From assembly GCF_964030975.1 (NCBI RefSeq), contig NZ_CAXIQH010000001.1:682001-746000 (forward strand): a stretch of DNA of 64,000 bases, written 5' to 3'. The notes under the pieces are model-generated. The model saw only the letters and a program-made list of their open reading frames with translations, searched no databases and was not told where the DNA came from. A program made the position numbers and the translations under genes. Shown here one piece after another: positions 25,804 to 34,575 of the stretch; within the stretch, counting starts at the first letter, position 1; each line of letters opens with the position of its first letter. The stretch is from Tisiphia sp964030975. Its GTDB lineage: Bacteria > Pseudomonadota > Alphaproteobacteria > Rickettsiales > Rickettsiaceae.

Positions 25804-26760
25804 TAGCACTTAACATATAGGTTCATACATTATTTTAAACGTTCTACAACTTGCCTCAAATACAGAAATACCTTTATCTAATAATTTTCTAATGTTATTT
25901 TTTATCGGAAACCAATGATGTTCAATAGGATTTAAATCAGGGGAATAAGGTGGTAAAAATTTTAGTTTGCAGCCAGCTTTTTCAATTAATTCTTTAGCCC
26001 TTTTGGATTTATGAAAGCTTGCATTATCAGCAATGACAACCTGTCCAGGCTTTAGCTCCGGCACAAGGCAATTTTCTATATAAGCTTCAAATACCTTACT
26101 ATCACAGCTCCCAGTAAAGACTAGTGATGCGATTAAACTATTCTGATTTAACGCACCAATAAAACTTGTTCTTTCACTACGTTTTCCCGATTTACTCCCA
26201 TTACAACGACTTCCTTTCATTGACCATCCATATTCATATGATTCATTATCATTTATGCCCGCTTCATCAAGATAAACACGTCTCTCTATCGGCACTTTTT
26301 CTAATTCACTGAGAAAATCTTGTCGCTTTCCTTCATCTCTTTCTTTATACGCATATGTCTTTTTTTTCGAGTAATGTTGAGTTTCTTTAAAGCTCGGCTG
26401 ATAGTCATTATACTTGCAACATTATCTAATTCTTTTGCTATTTCTGTAAGCGTTAACGAGTTACCCTTTTCTACTAAATGACGCAACTCCGATAAATCAG
26501 GGGTTTTATGACCATATCCTTTCTGGTATCCCTCCTTTGACTTTATATCTCCAGTTTGTTTCTTTAATCTAATCCAATCATAGATTATTGACCGACTAAT
26601 TTTAAAGGTTTCGCATGTAAGTGCTACTTTCTTATATTTCTCATAATGTTCTATAACTCTAGAACGTAAATCGTAACTGTAGGGGGATGCCATATTTCTA
26701 TTATATAATTTTTTTATTATTTATCATTATAACTTATTTGAATCCATATGTTAAGTGCTA
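25804..26760 (-). mobile_element. IS630-family insertion sequence, copy 1 (957 bp)
   Basis: The ends are TAGCACTTAACATATA and its inverted match TATGTTAAGTGCTA, flanked by the TA target duplication at 25802-25803 and 26761-26762. TA targeting is the hallmark of IS630/Tc1-mariner elements. A 957-bp copy with almost the same sequence lies at 59119-60075. Confidence 0.95.
25810..26693 (-). CDS. IS630 transposase, made by -1 frameshift
   Basis: Two overlapping phases encode one 294-aa transposase. The first (26693-26301) is the helix-turn-helix DNA-binding part (SYDLRSRVIEHYEKYKKVALTCETFKISRSIIYDW). The second (to 25810) is the DDE catalytic domain with YLDEAGI, VIADNASFH and YSPDLNPIEHHW supplying D, D and E. 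On the minus strand A-AAA-AAG (complement of the T run 26360-26367) is a canonical -1 slippery site. Shifting there reads ...KKTYAYKERDEGKRQDFLSE into VPIERRVYLDEAGI, the expected IS630 sequence. The same arrangement in copy 2 argues for programmed frameshifting rather than decay. Confidence 0.92.
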
Positions 26761-26971
26761 TAACAGTATGATAATTATACTGAACATTGAAGTATAGCAT
26801 AAATTTATAATATTGTTGTATTTATGGTAGTTTAAAGTTATACTACAAAGTGATTAACCCTATAACGAATCAGTAAATCTTGACTATAAGACTGTCGGAG
26901 ATGACTAATTAATTATATTCCCAGCTATTTTCGACAGTCTGCTAACTCACTAATGAAACATCAGGAGTATT
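26761..26971. other. Short spacer with hairpin upstream of the HAD-like gene
   Basis: Bases 26888-26938 contain AGACTGTCGGAGATGACTAA and later TTTTCGACAGTCT, pieces of the CTAGGAGACTGTCG palindrome family with most of the centre missing. It may form a hairpin in the leader of the gene at 26972. Confidence 0.6.
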
Positions 26972-27688
26972 ATGACAATACATATATTTAGATATTCTCA
27001 ACTAATTGATACAGATAGGACTCTTACAATAAAGGCATTTGCTGCAGCAAGTAAATTACCAGTAGAAACTATTGCTAAGATAGCACTTGCAGCAGAAAAA
27101 GAATTAGGGATAATTTCACGATATAAATGTGGCGCAATTGAAACAGAAATCTTTCGTCAACAATTAAATAAGGCTATTTTAAAAGAAAAAGGCACCTCTT
27201 TAGAAGATAGTGTTTTTGATAATTGCTGGAATGCTATGTGTACAGTAAAATCAGAGAAATTGAGTAAGTTACATCAGATTCAGTTAGAGAACAAGGACTG
27301 TAATATACATATTATAGGGGATACTAATAAGTTACAGCATGAGTTTATTGGTAAACAAATTGCATTACTAACAGAAAAACCAGAAATAGCTTATACACTT
27401 TCTTTTATAGAATGCACTTCAGATAGGGAAAAGTTAAAAGAATTAGCTAAAAGCATTTATCCAGATTCAGAGATTGTATTGCATTATGACAAGATAGGAG
27501 ATAGTATAGACTTATTACATAAACATTATGCTAATGAGGATGCTTTCTTACTTCAACAGGATACTACTGATAAAGTAGATGAAGGCAATAGTACTGATGA
27601 GAGTAATAAGAGCCTTGATGTTGTAGAAGATGCTACAGTTGTTATGGGGGAATTAGAGCTGTCATCAAATTATGATTCTGTAGAGTAG
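26972..27688 (+). CDS. HAD-like protein lacking the catalytic nucleophile
   Basis: The 238 aa follow the plan of a subfamily IA haloacid-dehalogenase-like hydrolase. The N-terminal strand IHIFRYSQLIDT sits where the family has the DxD nucleophile loop. A helical cap follows (ETEIFRQQLNKAILKEKGTSLEDSVFDNCWNAM), then motif II-like NIHIIGDTNKLQHEFI. The catalytic Asp pair is replaced (FRYSQ), so phosphatase activity is unlikely. The last 45 residues are acidic and Ser/Thr-rich with no counterpart in HADs. A binding or regulatory role is inference. It stands alone between IS630 and a repeat. Confidence 0.6.
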   Translation: MTIHIFRYSQLIDTDRTLTIKAFAAASKLPVETIAKIALAAEKELGIISRYKCGAIETEIFRQQLNKAILKEKGTSLEDSVFDNCWNAMCTVKSEKLSKLHQIQLENKDCNIHIIGDTNKLQHEFIGKQIALLTEKPEIAYTLSFIECTSDREKLKELAKSIYPDSEIVLHYDKIGDSIDLLHKHYANEDAFLLQQDTTDKVDEGNSTDESNKSLDVVEDATVVMGELELSSNYDSVE

Positions 27689-28272
27689 GTCTTATCCCGT
27701 TGTGGTAATTGAGATTGAATTTTAAGAAATTAAAAATTATAAGTTTAAATAGGCTTTAGTATACTCAAGGTCATTGCGAGATCACTATGGAATTCTTTTT
27801 ATCTAAACAGGACTAACATTACCTTTACAAATCGTATGTGTTCAACGTCATTGCGAGAAGACCGTAGGTCGACGAAGCAATCCATAAAAGTAACCAAAAA
27901 TGGATTGCTTCGTCTGCTTATGCCTCCTCGCAATGACGTTGGTTATTTTTCCGCAACTTTCAAACTACCATGATGAACTCTAAACCCGCTCTACCTTCTA
28001 ACTTTCGACAGTTGTGCCTGATATGCAAGAGGAGCGTACTCAAATGTTTTGGAGAAATAGATTGTCCTTGAAAAAGAATAATCAGCAAAATTACTCAATC
28101 ATTGAGACGATGCTTTTTCTTTTTTCCAATAGACTTCCTGCATAAGTCAAAAAAGCCCTCGGGATTTTTAGGAGAAACGAAGCCGAGCACCGCAGCGTAC
28201 TTAAATGTACGTGAGGAGCGGAGGCAAGTTTCGACGACAAAATCACCAACTAGATTGACTTATGCAGGAAGT
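27689..28272. other. Gene-free stretch with two palindromic elements
   Basis: Bases 27846-27938 are a complete CGTCATTGCGAGAAGACCGT...GGATTGCTTCGTC...CTCCTCGCAATGACG palindrome. Its continuation 27948-28018 (CCGCAACTTTCAAACTACCA to GACAGTTGTG) repeats 10601-10675. The segment ends with the 28130-28275 palindrome. I see no gene. Confidence 0.75.
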
Positions 28273-28275
28273 CTA
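28130..28275. repeat. 146-bp palindrome with TAGACTTCCTGCA ends, copy 2
   Basis: Counterpart of 4884-5030: starts TAGACTTCCTGCATAAGTC and ends with the inverted GACTTATGCAGGAAGTCTA. Its last three bases provide the TAG stop codon of the GNAT gene on the minus strand, so insertion fixed the end of that protein. Confidence 0.88.
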
Positions 28276-28731
28276 ATATAATTTCATCCCCTCATGCGTT
28301 GCTTCAAAACCAAGTTTCTCATAGAACTGTTTGGCTCTTGAACGTTTTTTATTAGTTGTCAACTGAACAATAGACACCCCTTTTGATTTACCATACTTCA
28401 TTGCAGTATTCATCATCCATTCCCCTAAATGTTGTCCTCTATAGTCTTTTGAAACGCGAACAGCTTCAATTTGCATCCTTGTTGCCCCTCTGAAAGTTAG
28501 TGATGGCATGATGGTCAAATGGCAAGTGCCAACAATTTCTTTATCCATTTCCATTATCATCAAATATTGATTTGGATCGTTATCTATTTTGTGGAATGCG
28601 TCAATATAAGCTTGATCCAATTTTTCTGAGAGCTGTTCCCTTGTTTGTCCAAGTTCATCTTCTAAAAGAAGGGTGACAATTGCTGTTAAATCAGCAATTG
28701 TTGCTTTACGATGGGTAAGGTTTTGATTCAT
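28273..28731 (-). CDS. GNAT-family N-acetyltransferase
   Basis: Acetyl-CoA-dependent acyltransferase of 152 aa, substrate unknown. The GNAT fold is visible: the N-terminal HRKATIADLTAIVTLLLED helix, the central strand RMQIEAVRVSKDYRGQHLGEWMMNTAMKYGKSKG, where YRGQHLG is the acetyl-CoA pyrophosphate loop (usual Q/RxxGxG/A), and the final VQLTTNKKRSRAKQFYEKLGF. The C-terminus stops inside the adjacent palindromic element. The start is 7 bases short of rbfA's end, so it may be the last gene of the rimP-nusA-infB-rbfA transcript. Confidence 0.9.
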   Translation of the reverse strand: MNQNLTHRKATIADLTAIVTLLLEDELGQTREQLSEKLDQAYIDAFHKIDNDPNQYLMIMEMDKEIVGTCHLTIMPSLTFRGATRMQIEAVRVSKDYRGQHLGEWMMNTAMKYGKSKGVSIVQLTTNKKRSRAKQFYEKLGFEATHEGMKLY

Positions 28732-28740
28732 TTTAAAATC

Positions 28741-29124
28741 CTAATTCATTCGATTAATCTCAGCTTGCTTCAATAACTTATCAACTTTATCAGCATTATC
28801 AAATCCGAGATCATAATGAAAACGAATTTCTGGTGAATATTTTAAATTAATTTTAGCAGTTATAAAATTTCTTATAGCATATTTCGAATTATTTAGAGAT
28901 TCAGTAAGTTGTATTTCATTAAAAACTGTATTAAATGGTAAAAAATAACAATGTGCTACTTTTAAATCAGCAGTAACTAAGACCTTGGTAATAGTTACCG
29001 GACAATTAATCAGTCGTTCATCTAACATCTTACCACGTCTTAGCACTTCCACTAATGCTTCATTTATTAATGATGCAACTTTTTTTTGTCTTGAAGACTT
29101 GTCTCTATCGGAAACTTTTTTCAT
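28741..29124 (-). CDS. rbfA: Ribosome-binding factor A
   Basis: Late 30S maturation factor that binds 16S rRNA and is needed for cold growth. The 127 aa form a single KH-like RbfA domain: RQKKVASLINEALVEVLRRG at the start, then the central ITKVLVTADLKVAHCYFLPF and the C-terminal IRFHYDLGFDNADKVDKLLKQ. The ATG follows the infB stop without a gap. The usual neighbour truB is absent. Confidence 0.95.
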   Translation of the reverse strand: MKKVSDRDKSSRQKKVASLINEALVEVLRRGKMLDERLINCPVTITKVLVTADLKVAHCYFLPFNTVFNEIQLTESLNNSKYAIRNFITAKINLKYSPEIRFHYDLGFDNADKVDKLLKQAEINRMN

Positions 29125-31620
29125 TTACAATAACTGTTTTTTTTCTTCAATAATTTCAAAAACTTCTACAATATCGGATTGTTCGATATTCTCATAATTT
29201 TCAAAAGCGATACCACATTCAAAGTTCTCGTGAACTTCTTTGACATCGTCTTTAAAACGTTTGAGAGTTTTGAGTTTTCCTTCGTGAATAACAATATTAT
29301 CTCGTAACAATCGAACCCTAGCACCTCTTTTAATAGTACCCTTAGTAACATAACTACCAGCAATTTTTCCAACCTTCGAGACAGTGAATATTTGCCTGAT
29401 CTCGACTGTACCAATATATTGCTCACGAATAATTGGTGAAAGCATACCGCTGAGTATTGATTTAATATCGTCTAGTAAATTATAGATAAGAGAGTAATAT
29501 CTAATATCTACTTTTTCTCTTTCTGCCATAATCGAAGCATTACTATTAGTTCTAACGTTAAAACCAATAATAATAGCATTTGATGCTTTAGCTAAGGTAA
29601 CATCTGACTCCAATATTCCGCCTACTGCATGATGTAAAATTCTTACACGAACTTCATCATTTGGCAGCTTTAATAGACTAGTAACAATTGCTTCAATCGA
29701 ACCTTGCACATCGCCTTTAACAATTATCGGTAACTCCTTTATCATACCAGTGCTGCCAGAAGCTTTTAGGAATAATTCTTCTAGGCTTGATCTTTTGGTA
29801 ACAGAAATTTTCTTTTCTTTTGCCAGGCGTTCACGATACTCTACAATATCCCGAGCCTGTTTTTCATTCTGTACGACATTAAACTGATCTCCTGCACGTG
29901 GGGCTTCATTTAAACCATAAATCTCTACTGGTAAAGTTGGTTCCGCTTCGGTAAGATCCGCTCCTTTATCATTATTCATTCTCTTAATTCTACCATATTT
30001 CGTTCCGGCAACTACTATGTCTCCAATTTTTAGAATACCACGTTGTACCAATATAGTAGCCACAGCCCCTTTGCCTTTATCAACTTTTGCCTCTATGACC
30101 ACACCAGCAGTGAGTCCGCTAAAGTTAGCCTTAAGATCTTGCATTTCTGCCACCAATAATATAGCCTCTTCTAATTTATCTAAATTAGTTTTCTTCAAAG
30201 CTGAAACCGGTACAATTATGGTATCTCCACCCAAATCTTCGCTAACTAAACCGTAAATTAATAGATCGTTCTTAATTCGGTCAAGATTAATATCCGGTTT
30301 ATCTATCTTATTTATTGCTACAATTATCGGAACATTTGCTGCCTTAGCATGATTAATTGCTTCAATTGTTTGTGGTTTTATTCCATCATCTGCCGCAACT
30401 ACTATAACTACTATATCAGTTACCTTAGCACCTCTAGTCCTCATTTCTGAAAACGCTTCATGTCCTGGAGTGTCAAGGAAAGTAATAGCTCTACCATCAG
30501 GCAATGTTACCCGATAAGCACCAATATGTTGGGTGATGCCACCTGCCTCCTGACTTGCCAAGTCGGTTGATTTTAAAGCATCAAGTAACGAAGTTTTACC
30601 GTGATCGACATGTCCCATAATCGTTACAATAGGAGCTCTATGCTTTAAATCTTCTTCTTTATCAGCTTCACTCATCAATATATTCTCAACGTCGGATTCT
30701 TGAACCCTTTTTACTGTATGACCTAAGGTAGTAGCAATAAGCTCTGCTGTATCTGTGTCAATCGTTTGGCTGGTCGTAGCCATAATGCCAAGCTTCATCA
30801 ATTCTTTTATAACATCAGTTGCTCGCTCAGACATCCTATTGGCTAGATCTCCGACAGAAATGACTTCAGGAATAATAACTTCTCTATACACTTTGTCAGG
30901 TGTTTGTTGATAAGCTTTACGCTTTTCTTTTTCCCTTGCTCTTTTTATTGAGGCAAGGCTTCTAGTTTTACCGGCATTATCACTTCCGTCTGCATCAAGC
31001 ATATTGAAAATATCTGCCTTTTTTAATTTTTTAGGCTCCTCAATTTTAACCTTTGGTACTACTATTTTATTATCCCCAACCTTGTCTGTTGAAGAAATAT
31101 CTTCAAGCACAACACCAAAATGACTCTGTGAACCAATCACCGGCGATCTAACAAATGGCTTGGATTGGTTTTTATCTTGTGGAGATGGATTTGTTAATGT
31201 AGGAAGTAGCTCAGAATCATTTTCGATATTTTGTGATTCATCCTGGACACTTTCTGTGGTATCTTCTAAACAATCCTGTGACACAGATTGATTGATGCTT
31301 GCAAGTTTACTAAGAGTACTAATCTTATTGTCACTACTCTTAGATTTTGCATCTTCTGCTGCTTTTTTTAAAATAGTTAGGCGTCTATTAAATTCTTCCC
31401 CAGCAGCAGATTCGCCACTCTGAGTAGTAGAGCCACCAGACCAAAGTTTATTAAAAGATAAAGTACCAGTTGGAGTGCTACTCTTTCTGACTTCTACAAC
31501 CGTTTTTGCAGAACTAACAAAACCTCTAGTAACATTAGTAGATTGAGAGGGTTTGTTAAGTGAGAGTTTTGAGCCACCAAGTGTTAACTTTTTTGGTTTA
31601 GGTTCTTGGTCATACGTCAT
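29125..31620 (-). CDS. infB: Translation initiation factor IF-2
   Basis: GTPase that delivers initiator tRNA to the 30S subunit and promotes subunit joining. I choose ATG at 31620 (831 aa); an upstream start at 31644 adds eight residues. The variable N-terminal region (to about residue 255) is Lys/Ser-rich. IF2_N follows around EVISVGDLANRMSERATDVIKELMKLG, then the G domain with GHVDHGKTS, the DTPGHEAF switch and NKIDKPD, then domains II-IV ending FECGIAFENYENI. Essential. Its position between nusA and rbfA is standard. Confidence 0.97.
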   Translation of the reverse strand: MTYDQEPKPKKLTLGGSKLSLNKPSQSTNVTRGFVSSAKTVVEVRKSSTPTGTLSFNKLWSGGSTTQSGESAAGEEFNRRLTILKKAAEDAKSKSSDNKISTLSKLASINQSVSQDCLEDTTESVQDESQNIENDSELLPTLTNPSPQDKNQSKPFVRSPVIGSQSHFGVVLEDISSTDKVGDNKIVVPKVKIEEPKKLKKADIFNMLDADGSDNAGKTRSLASIKRAREKEKRKAYQQTPDKVYREVIIPEVISVGDLANRMSERATDVIKELMKLGIMATTSQTIDTDTAELIATTLGHTVKRVQESDVENILMSEADKEEDLKHRAPIVTIMGHVDHGKTSLLDALKSTDLASQEAGGITQHIGAYRVTLPDGRAITFLDTPGHEAFSEMRTRGAKVTDIVVIVVAADDGIKPQTIEAINHAKAANVPIIVAINKIDKPDINLDRIKNDLLIYGLVSEDLGGDTIIVPVSALKKTNLDKLEEAILLVAEMQDLKANFSGLTAGVVIEAKVDKGKGAVATILVQRGILKIGDIVVAGTKYGRIKRMNNDKGADLTEAEPTLPVEIYGLNEAPRAGDQFNVVQNEKQARDIVEYRERLAKEKKISVTKRSSLEELFLKASGSTGMIKELPIIVKGDVQGSIEAIVTSLLKLPNDEVRVRILHHAVGGILESDVTLAKASNAIIIGFNVRTNSNASIMAEREKVDIRYYSLIYNLLDDIKSILSGMLSPIIREQYIGTVEIRQIFTVSKVGKIAGSYVTKGTIKRGARVRLLRDNIVIHEGKLKTLKRFKDDVKEVHENFECGIAFENYENIEQSDIVEVFEIIEEKKQLL

Positions 31621-32254
31621 AAATATTAAACCTTTAAATAGCAATTATATATGCTAAAGTTTTGTAAATAATTTTGCTACCTGATTAGCAGATAGCTATG
31701 CTTTGTGAAGCTTTATAATTTATCCATATTTTGTGCTATTTATTTGCAGCAAAAAAGAACCAAAATTAAGGTGCTTTAGAAACCTTCACAGAGCTTAATA
31801 CACTCGAATGTTCTTGAGTATTGGTTCCGCAAAATTTAAAGGCGTACCCGCCTGTTCACGTACCAAATATAGTACAAGCACTTGCATCTCGTGCTTATAC
31901 TATAATACCAGTTTTTTTAAGGAAATTGCTAATTTTCTTTATTCAAAATTTATTATCTTGGCTTAAGATAGATTTGTGCAATACCATCTACCAAATTACT
32001 TCAATCCCGAATTAGCTAATCCCGAATTAGCTAACTTTTGTTGGTAATATTTCAATTATATCAATAAAATTCCGGACACTAATACTTAATGTTAAATTTT
32101 CTTTAAATTTTTTCTTTGACTGACAATAAGTCTTTTGTAAAATGTTTATAATCTTCAGCAAATCTACCAAGTATCATTTATAATACCAAGGATTCTGTCC
32201 CTGCCAGTAGATATAAAACATCCATAATTAAATTTTTATCCCTGCCTAAACAAC
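31621..32254. other. Unusually long nusA-infB spacer
   Basis: These 634 bases separate two genes normally tightly packed, and no YlxR-like gene is seen. A hairpin with arms AGTACAAGCAC (31871-31881) and GTGCTTATACT (31891-31901) lies about 250 bases before infB, next to minus-strand TATTAT, so an internal promoter for infB-rbfA is possible. Bases near 32006-32035 contain a direct repeat of TCCCGAATTAGCTAA. Frames here are short and unconvincing. Confidence 0.5.
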
Positions 32255-33748
32255 TTACTCATCATCACCAATACGAGCCGTGCGAATCAGTAATTCTATA
32301 TCATTATCTAGCATGCTACAATTAGGCACTAATGCCCTAAACTCTTTAACTGTCAACTCTCCTAAATCTTCTATAGTCTTTACACCATATTCAGCTAATT
32401 TTAATATGAATTCCGGTTGTAAATCCAATATATCAATTAATTCTTGTTCAACACCTAAATCCTCGAGCTTAATAATAATTTTTTCATTCTTAGCATTTAC
32501 ATAGTTTATTGATCGTTCTATTATCTCAGTTGCTAATTCTTCTTCAAAGCCTTCAATATTCATTAAATTTTCAACTTTACTGGAAGCCAACTGCTCTAAA
32601 GAAGTAAAACCTTGAGCAGATAACAGCTGTGCTACCACTTCTTCAACATCCAAGGATTCCATAAATAATTCGGTAGCAGAACGAAACTCATCATTTCTTC
32701 GTTTAGATTCTTGATCTTCAGTCATTATATTAATATTCCAGCCAGTAAGCTTAGATGCTAAACGAACATTTTGACCTCTTCTACCAATTGCCAGACTCAA
32801 ATTATCTTGAGAGACAACTACATCAACTATATTTTTATCTTCATCGATGACAATTTTTGCAATTTCTGCAGGAGCCAGTGCATTCATAATAAATTGGGCA
32901 ATATTGTTGCTCCATAATATTATATCTATCTTTTCACCATTAAGCTCATTAGTAATAGCTCTAATCCTATTACCTTTGATTCCTACGCATGAACCTATAG
33001 GATCAACGCTTGAATCAGAGGCAAAGACTGCAACTTTTGCCTTTGAACCAGGATCACGGGCTATAGCTCGTAATTCAATTACATTATCATAAATTTCTGG
33101 AATCTCTAATTCAAATAATTTTACTAGCATTTGGTCATCGCTTCTAGATAGAAAGATTTGCGGTCCTTTAGACACTAATCTTACATCTTGTACATAAGCT
33201 TTAATACGGTCATTAACCTTAAAACTTTCTCCTCTAATTAGCTGTTCCTTTTTAATTATTGCTTCAGCACGCCCAAGATCAACTATAATATTATTAAACT
33301 CTATCCTCTTAACAGTACCGTTTAGAATTTCACCTTTCTTATCTTTAAAATCTTCATATTGTTTTTCTCTTTCCGTTTCACCAACGCGTTGTATTATTAT
33401 TTGTTTAGCTGTTTGAGCTGCAACACGCCCAAGATCAATGGGGGGTAAAAGTTCATAAATCTCATCACCAATTTTAGCATCGTCCTTCTTTTCAATAGCA
33501 TCATTTAAAGAAATTTGAGTAAAATAATCCTCTACATCATCCACTACATCAAGGACTCTAAAAAGACTAATATTACCATTCTTTCTGTTAATATCAGCTT
33601 TTATATTATGTTCATTGCCATATTTTTTACGTCCTGCAGCCTGTACAGCTTGTTCCATTGCCGAAAGCAAAGCCTCCTTAGGAAGGTTCTTTTCTCTAGC
33701 CACAGAGTCTATAATCTGTAGAATTTCTATGTTACCAATATTAACCAT
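32255..33748 (-). CDS. nusA: Transcription termination/antitermination protein NusA
   Basis: RNA polymerase-binding elongation factor acting in pausing, termination and antitermination. The 497 aa comprise the N-terminal RNAP-binding domain, an S1 domain near residues 135-200 (GEILNGTVKRIEFNNIIVDLGR), and two KH domains (VDPIGSCVGIKGNRIRAITNEL and LSLAIGRRGQNVRLASKLTGW). Two C-terminal acidic helix-hairpin-helix repeats follow (QGFTSLEQLASSKVENLMNI and LAEYGVKTIEDLGELTVKEF). Length is as in E. coli. It begins 14 bases after rimP. Confidence 0.97.
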   Translation of the reverse strand: MVNIGNIEILQIIDSVAREKNLPKEALLSAMEQAVQAAGRKKYGNEHNIKADINRKNGNISLFRVLDVVDDVEDYFTQISLNDAIEKKDDAKIGDEIYELLPPIDLGRVAAQTAKQIIIQRVGETEREKQYEDFKDKKGEILNGTVKRIEFNNIIVDLGRAEAIIKKEQLIRGESFKVNDRIKAYVQDVRLVSKGPQIFLSRSDDQMLVKLFELEIPEIYDNVIELRAIARDPGSKAKVAVFASDSSVDPIGSCVGIKGNRIRAITNELNGEKIDIILWSNNIAQFIMNALAPAEIAKIVIDEDKNIVDVVVSQDNLSLAIGRRGQNVRLASKLTGWNINIMTEDQESKRRNDEFRSATELFMESLDVEEVVAQLLSAQGFTSLEQLASSKVENLMNIEGFEEELATEIIERSINYVNAKNEKIIIKLEDLGVEQELIDILDLQPEFILKLAEYGVKTIEDLGELTVKEFRALVPNCSMLDNDIELLIRTARIGDDE

Positions 33749-33762
33749 AAAGTCACTGCCTT

Positions 33763-34254
33763 TTAAGATTTTTTATTCATTAAATTTCTGAACATTTCAT
33801 CTGTCAATACCAAAGAAGCTTTTTTTATCATATCAAATGAAAATATTACATCTTTACCATTAGTATTCAGATAAATTTTGTTATCTTCAGCTTTAACTAT
33901 CTTTCCCTGATACCGAGTTTGACCATTTAGTAGTTCTTTTAATTTTATGGTAGCTTCTCTACCGAGAAATCTAGTATAATCTTCAAATTTTATTAGTGGA
34001 CGTTCGATACCTGCTGAACAAACTTCTAAAAAATATTTATCACTAATTATATCTTCAACATCCAAAAGTGCCGAGATATTTCTACTAACATTACGACAAT
34101 CTATGATATTAACTTTTTTGCCATCCAATCTATCTATTAACACTTCAAGCACTTTATGGCTTGAACCCTTGAAAGTTACTTTTACTAAATCAAAACCAAT
34201 ATCTTTCAGGTTATCCTGGATAGCATTAATAATTTGTTGCTCTATAGTTTGCAT
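33763..34254 (-). CDS. rimP: Ribosome maturation factor RimP
   Basis: Required for 30S subunit maturation with S12 and S5. At 163 aa it has an N-terminal alpha/beta domain (LVKVTFKGSSHKVLEVLIDRLDGKKVNIIDCRNVSRNISALLDVEDI, then YFLEVCSAGIERPLIKFEDYTRFLGREATI, where the SaG-x-RPL motif is diagnostic) and a C-terminal SH3-like domain. It is the first gene of the rimP-nusA operon. A terminator hairpin oriented the same way lies just upstream at 34288-34312. Confidence 0.95.
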   Translation of the reverse strand: MQTIEQQIINAIQDNLKDIGFDLVKVTFKGSSHKVLEVLIDRLDGKKVNIIDCRNVSRNISALLDVEDIISDKYFLEVCSAGIERPLIKFEDYTRFLGREATIKLKELLNGQTRYQGKIVKAEDNKIYLNTNGKDVIFSFDMIKKASLVLTDEMFRNLMNKKS

Positions 34255-34287
34255 TACAAAATAAAAATATTTAAAGACTTTAATAAA

Positions 34288-34312
34288 AAAGGTGGGTTTA
34301 ACCCACCTTTGC
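34288..34312 (-). terminator. Rho-independent terminator upstream of rimP
   Basis: AAGGTGGGTT and AACCCACCTT form a perfect 10-bp stem. On the minus strand the stem is followed by TTTTTTA, a good U tract; on the plus strand the tail is poor. It would stop leftward transcription arriving 35 bases before rimP. Either rimP's promoter lies inside those 35 bases, or the hairpin acts as an attenuator in a leader beginning in 34313-34450. Confidence 0.7.
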
Positions 34313-34455
34313 TTTTCATAACAATCAACCTATCAATATAAATACAATATTTTTATGATGTTAGCAACAATTAAAAATTATCATTATAATGGTAATTTTG
34401 TCATTATAACCTAAATATATTTATGTAGTAAACACAACTATTTGCAAGTTATTAG

Positions 34456-34484
34456 TTACATAATGATTTATCTTATGCTATAAT
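34456..34484 (+). promoter_or_regulatory. Sigma-70 promoter for the porin gene
   Basis: TTACAT (34456-34461), a 17-base spacer, then TATAAT (34479-34484). It lies 91 bases before the porin ATG in an otherwise gene-free segment. A leader of about 85 nt is implied. Confidence 0.65.
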
Positions 34485-34575
34485 CCCAAATAGAAAATTG
34501 CTCTGTATTTAGGTGTAGATGAACGTAAAATATAGAGTAAATAAAGATTAAGTGAATTGAAATTTAGGTATTACA

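Noticed and set aside
31800..31910. Possible tRNA or small stable RNA in the nusA-infB spacer
   Set aside because: A hairpin is visible, but no cloverleaf, no T-loop GTTCGAATC-like sequence and no match to known small RNAs that I can support.
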